A stretch of DNA of 64,000 nt from Whitmania pigra. Lineage: Eukaryota; Annelida; Clitellata; Hirudinida; Haemopidae. The stretch covers positions 1 to 64,000 of the forward strand of contig JAJTWR010000061.1 in assembly GCA_021613335.1 (NCBI GenBank). The letters are read 5' to 3'. Positions 55,711 to 64,000 of the stretch are shown here, one piece after another; within the stretch, counting starts at the first letter, position 1; every line of letters begins with the position of its first letter. Below the pieces are notes generated by a model. That model was not told the DNA's origin and made no database searches. It worked only from the letters and a program-made list of their open reading frames with translations. The translations under genes and the position numbers were made by a program.

Positions 55711-56358
55711 CTAAGCGCGCTTCTTGTCGACAAAGCCGCACAGATCGCCGATCGTACAGGCGGTACAATCAGGTTTGCGAGCCTTGCAGACATAACGGCC
55801 GTGCAAGATCAGCCAGTGATGGGCATACAGCAACCAGTGTGGCGGAACGCGTTGCAGCAATCCCTGCTCAACCGCCAGCGGCGTGCGGCCCGGGGCAAGA
55901 CCGGTTCGGTTGGCGACGCGGAAAATATGGGTATCCACCGCCATGGTCGGCTGACCAAAGGCGACATTGAGCACAACATTGGCGGTTTTGCGCCCAACCC
56001 CGGGAAGGGCTTGCAAGGCGTCCCGGTCGCGCGGAACGTCGCCGCCATGGCGGTCGAGCAGAAGTTGCGACAGGGCATGGATATTTTTGGCCTTGGCGTT
56101 GAACAGGCCAAGTGTGCGAATATGATGGCGAATTCCCGCTTCGCCAAGCGCCGCCATGGCCGCTGGGGTATCGGCGACGGCAAAAAGCCCGCGCGTGGCC
56201 TTGTTGACGCCGACATCGGTCGCCTGCGCCGACAACACCACCGCGACCAGCAAGGTGAAAGGCGTGCTGTACTGCAATTCGGTTTGCGGTTCAGGCATCG
56301 CCGACGACAGGCGGCAAAACATGTCTTCAATCGCAGCCCGCGCCATCAGTGCGCTCAT
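55711..56358 (-). CDS. nth: Endonuclease III
   Basis: 215 residues. HhH motif with catalytic Lys in ALPGVGRKTANVVLNVAFG, catalytic Asp in AVDTHIFRVANRTGLAPG, and the [4Fe-4S] cluster cysteines CKARKPDCTACTIGDLC near the C-terminus. A DNA glycosylase/AP lyase for oxidised pyrimidines. It starts just after the dapB stop on the same strand. Intact. Confidence 0.95.
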   Translation of the reverse strand: MSALMARAAIEDMFCRLSSAMPEPQTELQYSTPFTLLVAVVLSAQATDVGVNKATRGLFAVADTPAAMAALGEAGIRHHIRTLGLFNAKAKNIHALSQLLLDRHGGDVPRDRDALQALPGVGRKTANVVLNVAFGQPTMAVDTHIFRVANRTGLAPGRTPLAVEQGLLQRVPPHWLLYAHHWLILHGRYVCKARKPDCTACTIGDLCGFVDKKRA

Positions 56359-56361
56359 TTC

Positions 56362-57171
56362 TTACAGGCCAAGCATATCGCGCATGGTGTAACGACCGGC
56401 CGGCCGGCCGCTACACCATAAAGCGGCGCGCACGGCGCCACGGGCATAGATGGCGCGGTCCGCCGCCTTGTGACACAGCTCGATCCGCTCTCCTGGCCCA
56501 GCGAACATCACCGTATGGTCGCCAACAACATCCCCGCCGCGCAACGTGGCAAAACCGATGCTGCCAGCGCTTCTCGGACCAGTCATGCCATCGCGCGCCC
56601 GAACCGCAGCTTCGCCAAGCGCCACCCGCCGGCCGCAAGCCGCGGCCTCGCCCAAAGCCAGCGCGGTGCCGGACGGTGCGTCGATCTTGTGGCGATGATG
56701 CATTTCCAGCACTTCGACATCGTAATCTGGACCAAGAATAGCGGCGACCTGCTCGACGAGCGCGGTCAGCAGCGCGACGCCAACGCTCATATTCGGCGCT
56801 TGCACAATGGCAACCTGGCGCGCGGCGGCATCGATGGCCGCTTGATGTTCTGCCGTCAGCCCGGTGGTGCCAACCACCAGCGCCGTCCCGCTTGCAGGCG
56901 CCAGGCGCGCAAGCTCGGCTGTGACATTGCGGGTGGAAAAATCGATCACCGCATCGCATGCCGCCAACATGGCGGCCGGATCGTCGTCGATCAGCACCCC
57001 CAAATCGGGTCCGTCAAGCAAACGACCGGCATCCTGACCGATCCAATCCGATCCAGGACGCGCCAATACGCGGGCAAGAGCCGCGCCTTTACTTGTCATC
57101 ACTTGCCGGATCAGCATCCGGCCCATACGACCGGCAGCGCCGGCAATGCCAATACGCACCTGACGCGTCAT
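56362..57171 (-). CDS. dapB: 4-hydroxy-tetrahydrodipicolinate reductase
   Basis: 269 residues. NAD(P)-binding IGIAGAAGRMGRMLIRQVMT, FSTRNVTAE, VVGTTGL, APNMSVGVALL, and the catalytic His/Lys block EMHHRHKIDAPSGTALALGE; C-terminal RGGDVVGDHTVMFAGPGERI. It makes tetrahydrodipicolinate in lysine/DAP synthesis. Same strand as nth and the hydratase-like gene. Intact. Confidence 0.95.
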   Translation of the reverse strand: MTRQVRIGIAGAAGRMGRMLIRQVMTSKGAALARVLARPGSDWIGQDAGRLLDGPDLGVLIDDDPAAMLAACDAVIDFSTRNVTAELARLAPASGTALVVGTTGLTAEHQAAIDAAARQVAIVQAPNMSVGVALLTALVEQVAAILGPDYDVEVLEMHHRHKIDAPSGTALALGEAAACGRRVALGEAAVRARDGMTGPRSAGSIGFATLRGGDVVGDHTVMFAGPGERIELCHKAADRAIYARGAVRAALWCSGRPAGRYTMRDMLGL

Positions 57172-57203
57172 CGTCTTACCACCGAACTATCATTGGCGGG
57201 CGA

Positions 57204-58080
57204 TCATTGAAACGCGACCGAAACCTGCATCGCCCCGGTTGGCAAACCGGCATAGCGCACGGTCAAACTCTGGCCGGCAACCGGCGGCAGTTGCTTGCCA
57301 AAAGTCCCAAGGCTGATCAAATCGCCCGCTTGCAGCTTTTTGCCCTGACGGCGTCGATCTTCCAGCACCCACAGCACGGCGTCGAGCGGATGGCCAAGGA
57401 TCGAGGCTCCCGGCGCCGCCGCCAATTCAGCGCCGGTCCCATCGCTGACCGTCACCTGCATTGTGGCGAGGGCGTGCAGAAACTGCGCCGTGCGCTGCAC
57501 CGGCGTCGGCGCGCCGACGACCCCGAGACGCGCGCCAACGTTAATGGCAGCCAGGATCGGTCCCGACAACGCTTCGCCGGCTTTGATCATCAAATCCGGC
57601 AATTCGATGAAGGGCAGCAGCGCATCGATGCCGTCGAGCGCTTCGGCGCGGGTGGTGGCGATATTGATGCGGTCATTGACTTTGACGATCAGATCGCCTT
57701 CGACCAGGGGCCTGGCGCCGAACGCGGCCGGCACTTTGGCGCCATCCGCCAAAAGCATGCTTTTCAGCAGCACGCCGCCAACCGGCGACGACACGCCCAA
57801 CGCTTCTTGCACGGCTTTGGCGGTCAAACCGACCTTATAAACGACAATGTCGCCGTGCGAGGCTTTCAGGGCTTCGACCCAGCCGGGCCTGGATGCACAA
57901 CCCATCGGCCATGGTCAGATCCTTTCCCGGGCTGGCGATCGTGCGGCGGGCATTCCAAGCGTCGGTCAAGCCGGCGGCAAGCTCAAGACAGCGGGCGCTT
58001 TGGGCTTGGGACAAACCGGGGAAAAACGCAGCCACCCCTATGAGCAGCGCGGCTGGGGCGGCAAAACGGCGGAGGAGCAT
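57204..58080 (-). pseudogene. Exported 2-keto-4-pentenoate hydratase-like protein, one frameshift
   Basis: From 58080: signal peptide MLLRRFAAPAALLIGVAAFF, PGLSQAQ, then CLELAAGLTDAWNARRTIAS and MADGLCIQARL. An extra base in the run 57878-57880 shifts the frame, and VEALKASHGDIVVYKVGLTA, GARPLVEGDLIVKVNDRINI, LPFIELPDLMIKAGEALSGP and GHPLDAVLWVLEDRRRQGK follow. The fold is that of MhpD/fumarylacetoacetate-hydrolase-type hydratases, but an N-terminal export signal is unusual. Substrate unknown. Downstream of it lies dapB on the same strand, 32 bases away. Confidence 0.7.
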
Positions 58081-58341
58081 CGGGCTTTTACCTCAATTTT
58101 TCAATTAACCCTTACTCTAAACCAGAAAGCGGCCGTCGTCACCTGTCGGCGGCATGAAATAGCGCGAAATTGCCACAGAACCCGTCACGGGGATTGCGGA
58201 AACCGCCATGCATATGGCAAATCTCACCGGCTCCGTTCCTTCGGGCCGCGCCTACCCGATACCGTAACCCATCCGTTTCCTGCCGGAAGATTTTTTTCAT
58301 TCCAAGGCTGATGCGGATAAAGGCCGAAGTCGATACCTGCC

Positions 58342-59598
58342 ATGCACGATAACATTCATCTTGATCCCAACCTGATCGAGCGCATGATCTTCGAGATGGC
58401 GCAACATGGTTCAGACGGTGGAAGCGGCGTCTTTCGCGCCGTCTATTCGCCCGAGTGGGCGGCCGCGACCGGACTCTATGCGCAATGGTGCGAAAAAGCA
58501 GGGCTTCAGACACGCATGGATACCGTGGGAAACGTCTGGGGACGCCTGGCAGGAACGGATAAAAGCGGGAAAGCCATCGTTTCCGGCTCCCATATCGACA
58601 CGCAGCTTCCCGGGGGACGTTACGACGGAACGCTTGGCGTCATTGCCGGGCTAGTCGCGCTCAAAGCGCTGAAAGAACAATTTGGCGCGCCGCTGAGGCC
58701 GCTTGAATGCGTGGCGCTGTGCGAGGAAGAGGGAAGCCGTTTTCCAACGGCGAATTTCTGGGGATCTCGTGCAATCGTCGGTCGCATCGACAGGCGCGAC
58801 CCCGATACCGTCATCGGCTATGACGGCGAAACCATCGCAAGCGCCATGCGCACAGCGGGGCTTGACCCGGACGGTATCGCGCAGGCTGTCCGCGACGATA
58901 TCGCGGCATTCGTGGAACTGCATATCGAGCAAGGGCCGATCCTGGAACAGGCTGAATTGCCGGTTGCGTTGGTGACAGGCATCACGGGGATACGTCATTA
59001 TCTGGTGGAACTAACCGGCGCGGCAAACCATGCCGGCGCATTTCCCATGGACCTTCGCCGGGATCCGATGGCTGGATTCGCCGAGATCGCGGGCCGTCTG
59101 ATCGATACCGCAACCAGCTGGGGCCGCCCTGCCGTCACAACCATCGGGCGTATCTCAGTAAAGCCGAACGCGCCGGCGATCATTCCTGAAAGCGTTGCCT
59201 TTACCGTCGATGTACGTCATTCGGATCCCGACAGATGCCAAAGGCTGTATGCATCTCATGAAACCGCGATGGATGAGATCGCTCGCCGACGCGGCCTTGC
59301 GATCAAGTGGACGATCATGGCGGACCATCCCGCATCGCCATCGGATGAAGGCGTTGTGGCAACGCTGAAAGCCGCGGCAAAGGCGCAGGGCGTCCCTGTC
59401 ATGTTCATGGCCAGCGGCGCCGGGCACGATTCCCAGCAGATGGCCCGGATTGCCAAAACGGCCATGATATTCGTCCGCAGCAAAGGCGGTCGCAGTCACA
59501 CGCCCGAGGAGTTTTCTTCGATCCCGGATATCGTCGCGGGCATAAAGGTTCTTGCCGCCGGCCTTTATCGTCTTGCTTATACTGAAAATGGCCTTTGA
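58342..59598 (+). CDS. M20 amidohydrolase: N-carbamoyl-L-amino acid hydrolase / allantoate amidohydrolase
   Basis: 418 residues from the ATG at 58342. Metal ligands in SGSHIDTQLPGGRYDGTLGV, CEEEGSRFPTANFWGSRAIV, FVELHIEQGPILEQA and the C-terminal SGAGHDSQQMARIAKTAM; PNAIIPESVAFTVDVRH-like (here NAPAIIPESVAFTVDVRHSD). Typical of HyuC/AmaB/AllC. It removes a carbamoyl group from N-carbamoyl amino acids or ureide from allantoate. Neighbours handle histidine- and proline-derived glutamate, so N-carbamoylglutamate is an attractive substrate, but this is inference. putA follows 51 bases on. Confidence 0.88.
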   Translation: MHDNIHLDPNLIERMIFEMAQHGSDGGSGVFRAVYSPEWAAATGLYAQWCEKAGLQTRMDTVGNVWGRLAGTDKSGKAIVSGSHIDTQLPGGRYDGTLGVIAGLVALKALKEQFGAPLRPLECVALCEEEGSRFPTANFWGSRAIVGRIDRRDPDTVIGYDGETIASAMRTAGLDPDGIAQAVRDDIAAFVELHIEQGPILEQAELPVALVTGITGIRHYLVELTGAANHAGAFPMDLRRDPMAGFAEIAGRLIDTATSWGRPAVTTIGRISVKPNAPAIIPESVAFTVDVRHSDPDRCQRLYASHETAMDEIARRRGLAIKWTIMADHPASPSDEGVVATLKAAAKAQGVPVMFMASGAGHDSQQMARIAKTAMIFVRSKGGRSHTPEEFSSIPDIVAGIKVLAAGLYRLAYTENGL

Positions 59599-59649
59599 AC
59601 CGACAAAGACGCTCTGGAAGCATTACTATCCCATACTTGCAGGTCATCC

Positions 59650-62600
59650 ATGCCCAACGAAGTGTCGCCGCCTGCCCCGGAAAACCATGCTGTCCCGCCG
59701 TTTTCCCGCTTTGCAGCGCCAGTTCGCGCGCAAGATGATTTGCGCCAGGCGATCGCCGCGGCCTGTCGCAGGCCGGAAGCCGAGTGCGTATCGATGCTTC
59801 TGGAACAGGTAACGCTTTCTGAGAAAACGCGCGATGACATCCGGAAAACCGCACGAAAGCTCACCCAAACGCTGCGAGCCAAGCACAAGGGCACAGGAAT
59901 TGAAGGGATCGTGCATGAGTACTCGCTGTCCAGCCAGGAGGGGGTGGCGCTCATGTGCCTGGCCGAGGCCCTGTTACGGATACCCGATGTCGCCACCCGT
60001 GACGCGCTCATCCGGGACAAGATCGCCAACGGGGATTGGAAGGCCCACATTGGCGGCAACCGATCGCTTTTTGTCAACGCGACCGCATGGGGTCTTGTCC
60101 TTACGGGCAAGCTGACCGCCACCGTCGATGGCGGCGGCTTGTCCTCCGCTCTCACCCGCCTCATCGCACGGTGCGGAGAACCGGTCATTCGCCGCGGGGT
60201 AGATATGGCGATGCGCATGATGGGAGAGCGCTTCGTTGCCGGCGAAACGATCGGCGAAGCCTTGAAGCGGGCCAGGCCCATGGAGGAGCGCGGCTTTCGC
60301 TATTCCTACGACATGCTTGGCGAAGCGGCGGTAACCGCTGGCGATGCCGAGCGTTACTACCGCGATTACGAGACGGCGCTTCATGCTATCGGGCGCGCTA
60401 GCGCTGGCCGCGGCCTATACGAAGGTCCCGGCCTCTCAATCAAGCTCTCAGCGCTTCACCCGCGCTATATGCGCGCGCAAGCCGAGCGGGTAATGGCGGA
60501 ACTCCTGCCCAAGGTGAAAGCGCTGGCTCTTTTGTCCAGGAAGCATGACATCGGTCTGAACATCGATGCGGAAGAAGCCGACCGTCTGGAACTGTCCCTC
60601 GATCTTCTCCAAAGCCTCTGCGAGGAGAGGGAACTGGCCGGTTGGGATGGCATCGGCTTTGTGGCGCAGGCCTATAGCAAACGTGCCCATATGTTCTTGA
60701 TTTCATTATCGACCTTGCCCGCCGCACCAAGCGCCGCATCATGACGCGCCTTGTCAAGGGGGCTTATTGGGATGCGGAGATCAAACGAGCCCAGGTGGAC
60801 GGGTTGCGGGATTTTACCGTTTACACCCGGAAAGTTCATACAGACATTTCCTATATTGCCTGCGCGCGCAAACTGTTGGCGGCGACCGACGCCATCTTTC
60901 CGCAGTTCGCTACCCACAACGCGCAGACGCTTGCCACGCTCTACCACTTGGCTGGCGTTGATTTCCAAAGCGGAAAATTCGAATTTCAGTGCCTGTACGG
61001 CATGGGCGAAGCGCTATACGATGAGGTTGTCGGGCCGCAAAAACTTGCGCGTCCCGCCCGCATCTACGCCCCCGTCGGCACGCACGAAACCCTGCTCGCC
61101 TATCTCGTTCGCCGTCTTTTGGAGAACGGCGCGAACTCGTCCTTTGTCAATCGGATCGCGGACAAAAGCGTTCGCATCGAAGATCTCATAGCGGATCCGG
61201 TTGACATAGCGCGGGGGATGGCGGTGATCGGCGCACGCCACGACCAGATTCTTCTGCCGGAAAATCTCTACGCAGGGCGGCGGAATTCTTCCGGGGTCGA
61301 TCTTTGCGACGAAACAGCCCTGGCATGGCTCAGCGCCGCGCTCGCCTCGTCCGCCGCCAAAAAATGGACCTCTGCTCCCCAACTTGCCAGCCATCGTGCC
61401 AGCGGCGCCAGCCGCCTTGTCCTCAATCCCGGGGATCGCCGCGATATCGTTGGCACTGTGACGCAAACCGCCAAGGAAGACATAGCCAGGGCGATGTCCG
61501 TCGCGACATCGGCTCGCGAACGCTGGGAAGCCATTCCCCCCTCGCACAGGGCGGCGCGCCTCGAACGCGCCGCCGACATCATGCAGCGCGATATGCCGGC
61601 CCTTCTTGGCCTCCTCATGCGCGAGGCCGGAAAAACGATGCCGAATGCCATCGGCGAAGTGCGCGAGACGATCGATTTCCTGCGCTACTATGCCGAACAG
61701 GCGCGTTGCACGCTCAACGCCTCGCATCGCCCGCTGGGTCCAGTTGTCTGCATCAGCCCGTGGAATTTTCCCTTGGCGATCTTCACCGGCCAGATTGCCG
61801 CCGCCCTGGCCGCGGGCAATCCGGTTCTGGCCAAACCGGCGGAAGAAACGCCGTTGATTGCGGCAGAAGCGGTTCGCATCCTGTATGAAAGCGGCATTCC
61901 GCCAGAGGTCTTGCAGCTTCTCACCGGGGATGGCGGCGTTGGCGCGGCGCTCGTCGCTTCCGCCCAGACCTGCTGCGTGATGTTTACCGGTTCAACCGAA
62001 GTAGCCCGGCTCATCCAAACGCAACTTGCATCCCGTTTGTCGGCCTGTGGAAAACCAATACCGCTGATCGCCGAGACCGGCGGTCAGAATGCCATGATCG
62101 TCGACTCCTCGGCCCTTGCCGAGCAGGTCGTGTTCGATGTCATCGCCTCCGCCTTCGACAGCGCGGGCCAGCGTTGCTCGGCCTTGCGCGTTTTGTGCCT
62201 TCAACAGGATGTCGCAGACCGTATCCTGACGATGCTGAAGGGCGCGCTCAACGAACTTTCCATCGGCAAGACAGACAGGCTGAGCGTCGATATCGGACCG
62301 GTGATCGCCGCCGAAGCCAAGGATATCGTCGAAGAGCATATCGACAGGATGCGCGCGCTGGGGCGCAAGGTCGCGCAAGCGCCGCTCGATCTTGAAACTG
62401 CGAACGGAACGTTCGTCGCTCCGACGATCGTCGAGATTGAATCGCTGCAAGAGCTGAAACGAGAGATCTTCGGGCCGGTGCTGCATGTCCTGCGTTACAG
62501 GCGAGAGGATCTGGAGCGGTTGATCGATGACATCAATGGGACAGGCTATGGCCTGACCTTCGGCCTGCACACGCGCCTGGATGAAACGATCGCCCAGGTT

Positions 62601-63392
62601 ACCGCTCGCATTCGCGCCGGCAATATCTACATCAATCGCAATATCGTCGGCGCTGTCGTTGGCGTACAGCCATTCGGCGGCCATGGTTTGTCCGGGACCG
62701 GTCCAAAGGCGGGCGGCCCGCTCTATCTTGGCCGGCTTGTCGATCCGGCGCCGGTTTTCTCTCGTCACGGCTCGGCCCATATCGACCCGGCCCATATCGA
62801 CCCGGCCCATATCGACCCGGCCCATATCGACCCGGCACTGATCGATTTTGCGCAATGGCTCGGTCGTCATGGCCATAATGAACTTGCGCGCGATGCCCGC
62901 GCAGCAGGCGGCGCTTGCGCGCTGGGTCTGCAAATCGACCTTCCCGGACCCGTTGGCGAGCGCAATATTTACGCCTTGCATCCGCGCGGACGCATCCTTC
63001 TGGCGCCGCAGTCGCAAACAGGGCTCTGCCGTCAGCTCATCGCGACGCTCGCCACGGGCAATCACGCCGCGATCGACGCCGGATCCGGCCTGGAAGGATC
63101 GCTCAAACAGCTTCCCGAGCGCGTCGCCGCCCGTGTGACCTGGTGCAGGGACTGGGCTGGAGACGCTCCTTTTGCCGGCGCTCTCATCGAAGGCAACGAA
63201 GCCCGGATAGTGGAGGTTTCAAGGAAAATCGCAGCGCTGCCAGGCCCGCTGACGCTTGTCCAGGCCGCCTCGCCGCAAGAGCTTGAAGCAGGCGCCGCTC
63301 CGTATTGCCTGAACTGGCTTTTGGCAGAGGTCTCGACATCGATCAACACAACCGCTTCCGGCGGCAACGCCAGTCTCATGGCTATCGGATAA
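59650..63392 (+). pseudogene. putA: Bifunctional proline dehydrogenase / glutamate-semialdehyde dehydrogenase, one frameshift
   Basis: About 1,247 residues from the ATG at 59650. Proline dehydrogenase half: ESSLSSQEG-like EYSLSSQEGVALMCLAEALL, DKIANGDWKAHIGGNRSLFV, YSYDMLGEAAVTAGDAERYY, EGPGLSIKLSALHPRYM. A C is missing at 60686-60688 (RA-H for RAP-Y), after which TRLVKGAYWDAEIKRAQVDG continues in the next frame. The dehydrogenase half has SPWNFPLAIFTGQIAAALAA, FTGSTEVARLI, catalytic Glu in AETGGQNAMIVD and Cys in SAGQRCSALRVLCL. No ribbon-helix-helix DNA-binding domain is present, so it would not self-regulate as in E. coli. A 15-bp repeat lies near 62,776. Confidence 0.9.
62776..62835 (+). 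repeat. Four 15-bp tandem repeats in putA
   Basis: CCCATATCGACCCGG is repeated four times without mismatch and encodes AHIDP units, four in a row followed by ALID. They sit between the aldehyde dehydrogenase domain and the C-terminal domain, a linker that can tolerate length change. The repeat is multiple-of-three, so copy number can vary without frameshift. Confidence 0.95.
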
Positions 63393-63478
63393 CCGCGCAC
63401 TGCCGGAAAGCGCCGATGACCGCGGCGCTGCCCCAAGCGAACGGCGTCACCTGCCGGAACGCCGCTTTCGAAAGGCGC

Positions 63479-64000
63479 TCAGTGCCGGTTGCGCACTTCG
63501 GCCAGGTGGTCGAAGACATGGCAAAAGCTGCCCAGCCCCAGACTGACCGAACGGATTTCCGCGATCAGATCCCCCATCTCCGCCAATGGCATCGATGCCT
63601 CGATCCGATCCCATCCAGGGCGTTCAGGATCGCCGTCATAGCCGAGCAAATGGCCACGGCGACCGGTGACGATGCGTTGCAGGCGAGCGGTGGCGTCGGC
63701 TGGGCAAAACAGGCTGACCCGCTGAATCGGTTCAAGCAGGACCGCCTGGCCATTTGGCAGCGCTTCGCGCACCGCTATTTGCGCTGCCGTGCGAAAGGCC
63801 ATCTCGGAACTATCGACCGGATGATGGCTGCCCGAAACCAGCGTTACCGCCACATCGACAACCCGATAGCCGAGCGGCCCTTCGCTCAAAGCGTCGCGCA
63901 CCCCTTCTTCGACCGCCGGGATGAATTGGCGCGGCACCACGCCGCCAACGATCCGGTCGCTGAAGTGCACGCCCCCGCCGCGCGGCAGCGGCGCGATGTC
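63479..64000 (-). CDS. Elongation factor G-like protein, C-terminal part (partial)
   Basis: The frame is open to the right edge (codons IAPLPRGGGVHFSDRIVGGV at the edge) and ends at 63479 with HLAEVRNRH. IPAVEEGVRDALSEGPLGYR, VVDVAVTLVSGSHHPVDSSE, MAFRTAAQIAVREALPNGQA, VLLEPIQRVSLFCPADATAR, GRRGHLLGYDGDPERPGWDR and EMGDLIAEIRSVSLG correspond to domains IV and V of the shorter EF-G-like GTPases (not canonical FusA), which are common in alphaproteobacteria. The GTPase domain is outside the window. Convergent with putA. Confidence 0.85.
   Translation of the reverse strand, partial: DIAPLPRGGGVHFSDRIVGGVVPRQFIPAVEEGVRDALSEGPLGYRVVDVAVTLVSGSHHPVDSSEMAFRTAAQIAVREALPNGQAVLLEPIQRVSLFCPADATARLQRIVTGRRGHLLGYDGDPERPGWDRIEASMPLAEMGDLIAEIRSVSLGLGSFCHVFDHLAEVRNRH

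Noticed and set aside
56395..56412. CCGGCCGGCCGG palindrome as a regulatory site
   Set aside because: It lies within dapB codons (SGRPAGR region) and is explained by GC-rich coding.
1..64000. CRISPR array
   Set aside because: No regularly spaced direct repeats with unique spacers were seen; the only tandem repeats are the 87-bp tape-measure and 15-bp putA units, both coding.
1..64000. tRNA or rRNA genes
   Set aside because: No cloverleaf-like sequence with a recognisable TTCGA/GTTC arm in an intergenic gap, and no conserved rRNA stretch, was noticed; a dedicated scan could still find a tRNA.

Overview
The window looks like a GC-rich alphaproteobacterial chromosome, probably near the Rhodospirillales. 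The grounds are the gene order DivL-type kinase - tsaE - amgK - murU, an Rrf2-headed suf operon (sufBCDSUT), the MarR/VOC/flavin monooxygenase/DUF2783 cluster and the general codon style. No rRNA or tRNA was recognised, so the taxon is an inference.

Bases 1-13,095 carry the tail half of a Mu-like (contractile-tail) prophage: sheath, tube, a gp41-type chaperone with a textbook -1 slippery site, tape measure, gpN, gpP, gp45, gp46, gp47, gp48 and fibre genes. It is decaying: gp48 is split by a degenerate IS256-type element, the gpN/gpP junction looks like a deletion, and one fibre gene is frameshifted. The right side is cut by two head-to-tail IS5-type copies (13,096-15,679) whose abutting ends form a perfect 36-bp palindrome.

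Bases 15,700-30,700 are a disturbed region. It holds two tandem near-identical 3-hydroxybutyrate dehydrogenase genes, pyrD, a shrunken XRE-cupin regulator facing an amino-acid ABC transporter whose ATPase is cut short, a broken iron alcohol dehydrogenase, an orphan substrate-binding protein, and the divL-tsaE-amgK-murU block. After these comes an AT-rich leucine-rich-repeat exoprotein gene split by a third IS5-type copy with a visible 5-bp target duplication, then an IS481-type fragment.

Bases 30,700-43,900 are mainly metabolic: a succinate-semialdehyde-type dehydrogenase divergent from a BzdR/BoxR-like regulator (HTH plus shikimate-kinase-like domain), a MarR/VOC/monooxygenase/DUF2783 aromatic cluster, pepF-alkA-esterase-nudC, and a minus-strand group of FrnE, DUF2076 protein, Cys-rich lipoprotein and MFS transporter. 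Bases 43,900-51,900 hold ilvD and the suf operon with its Rrf2 regulator. Bases 52,000-64,000 hold a histidine-ammonia-lyase-family gene without the Ala-Ser-Gly cofactor triad, hutF, nth, dapB, an exported hydratase-like protein, an N-carbamoyl-amino-acid/allantoate hydrolase, putA and the end of an EF-G-like gene. Several of these feed glutamate metabolism.

A recurrent feature is single-base frameshifts in otherwise well-conserved genes (pyrD, divL, murU, putA and others), mostly in short homopolymers. This is either sequencing/assembly error or a mutator/degenerating genome, and it colours every 'pseudogene' call below.
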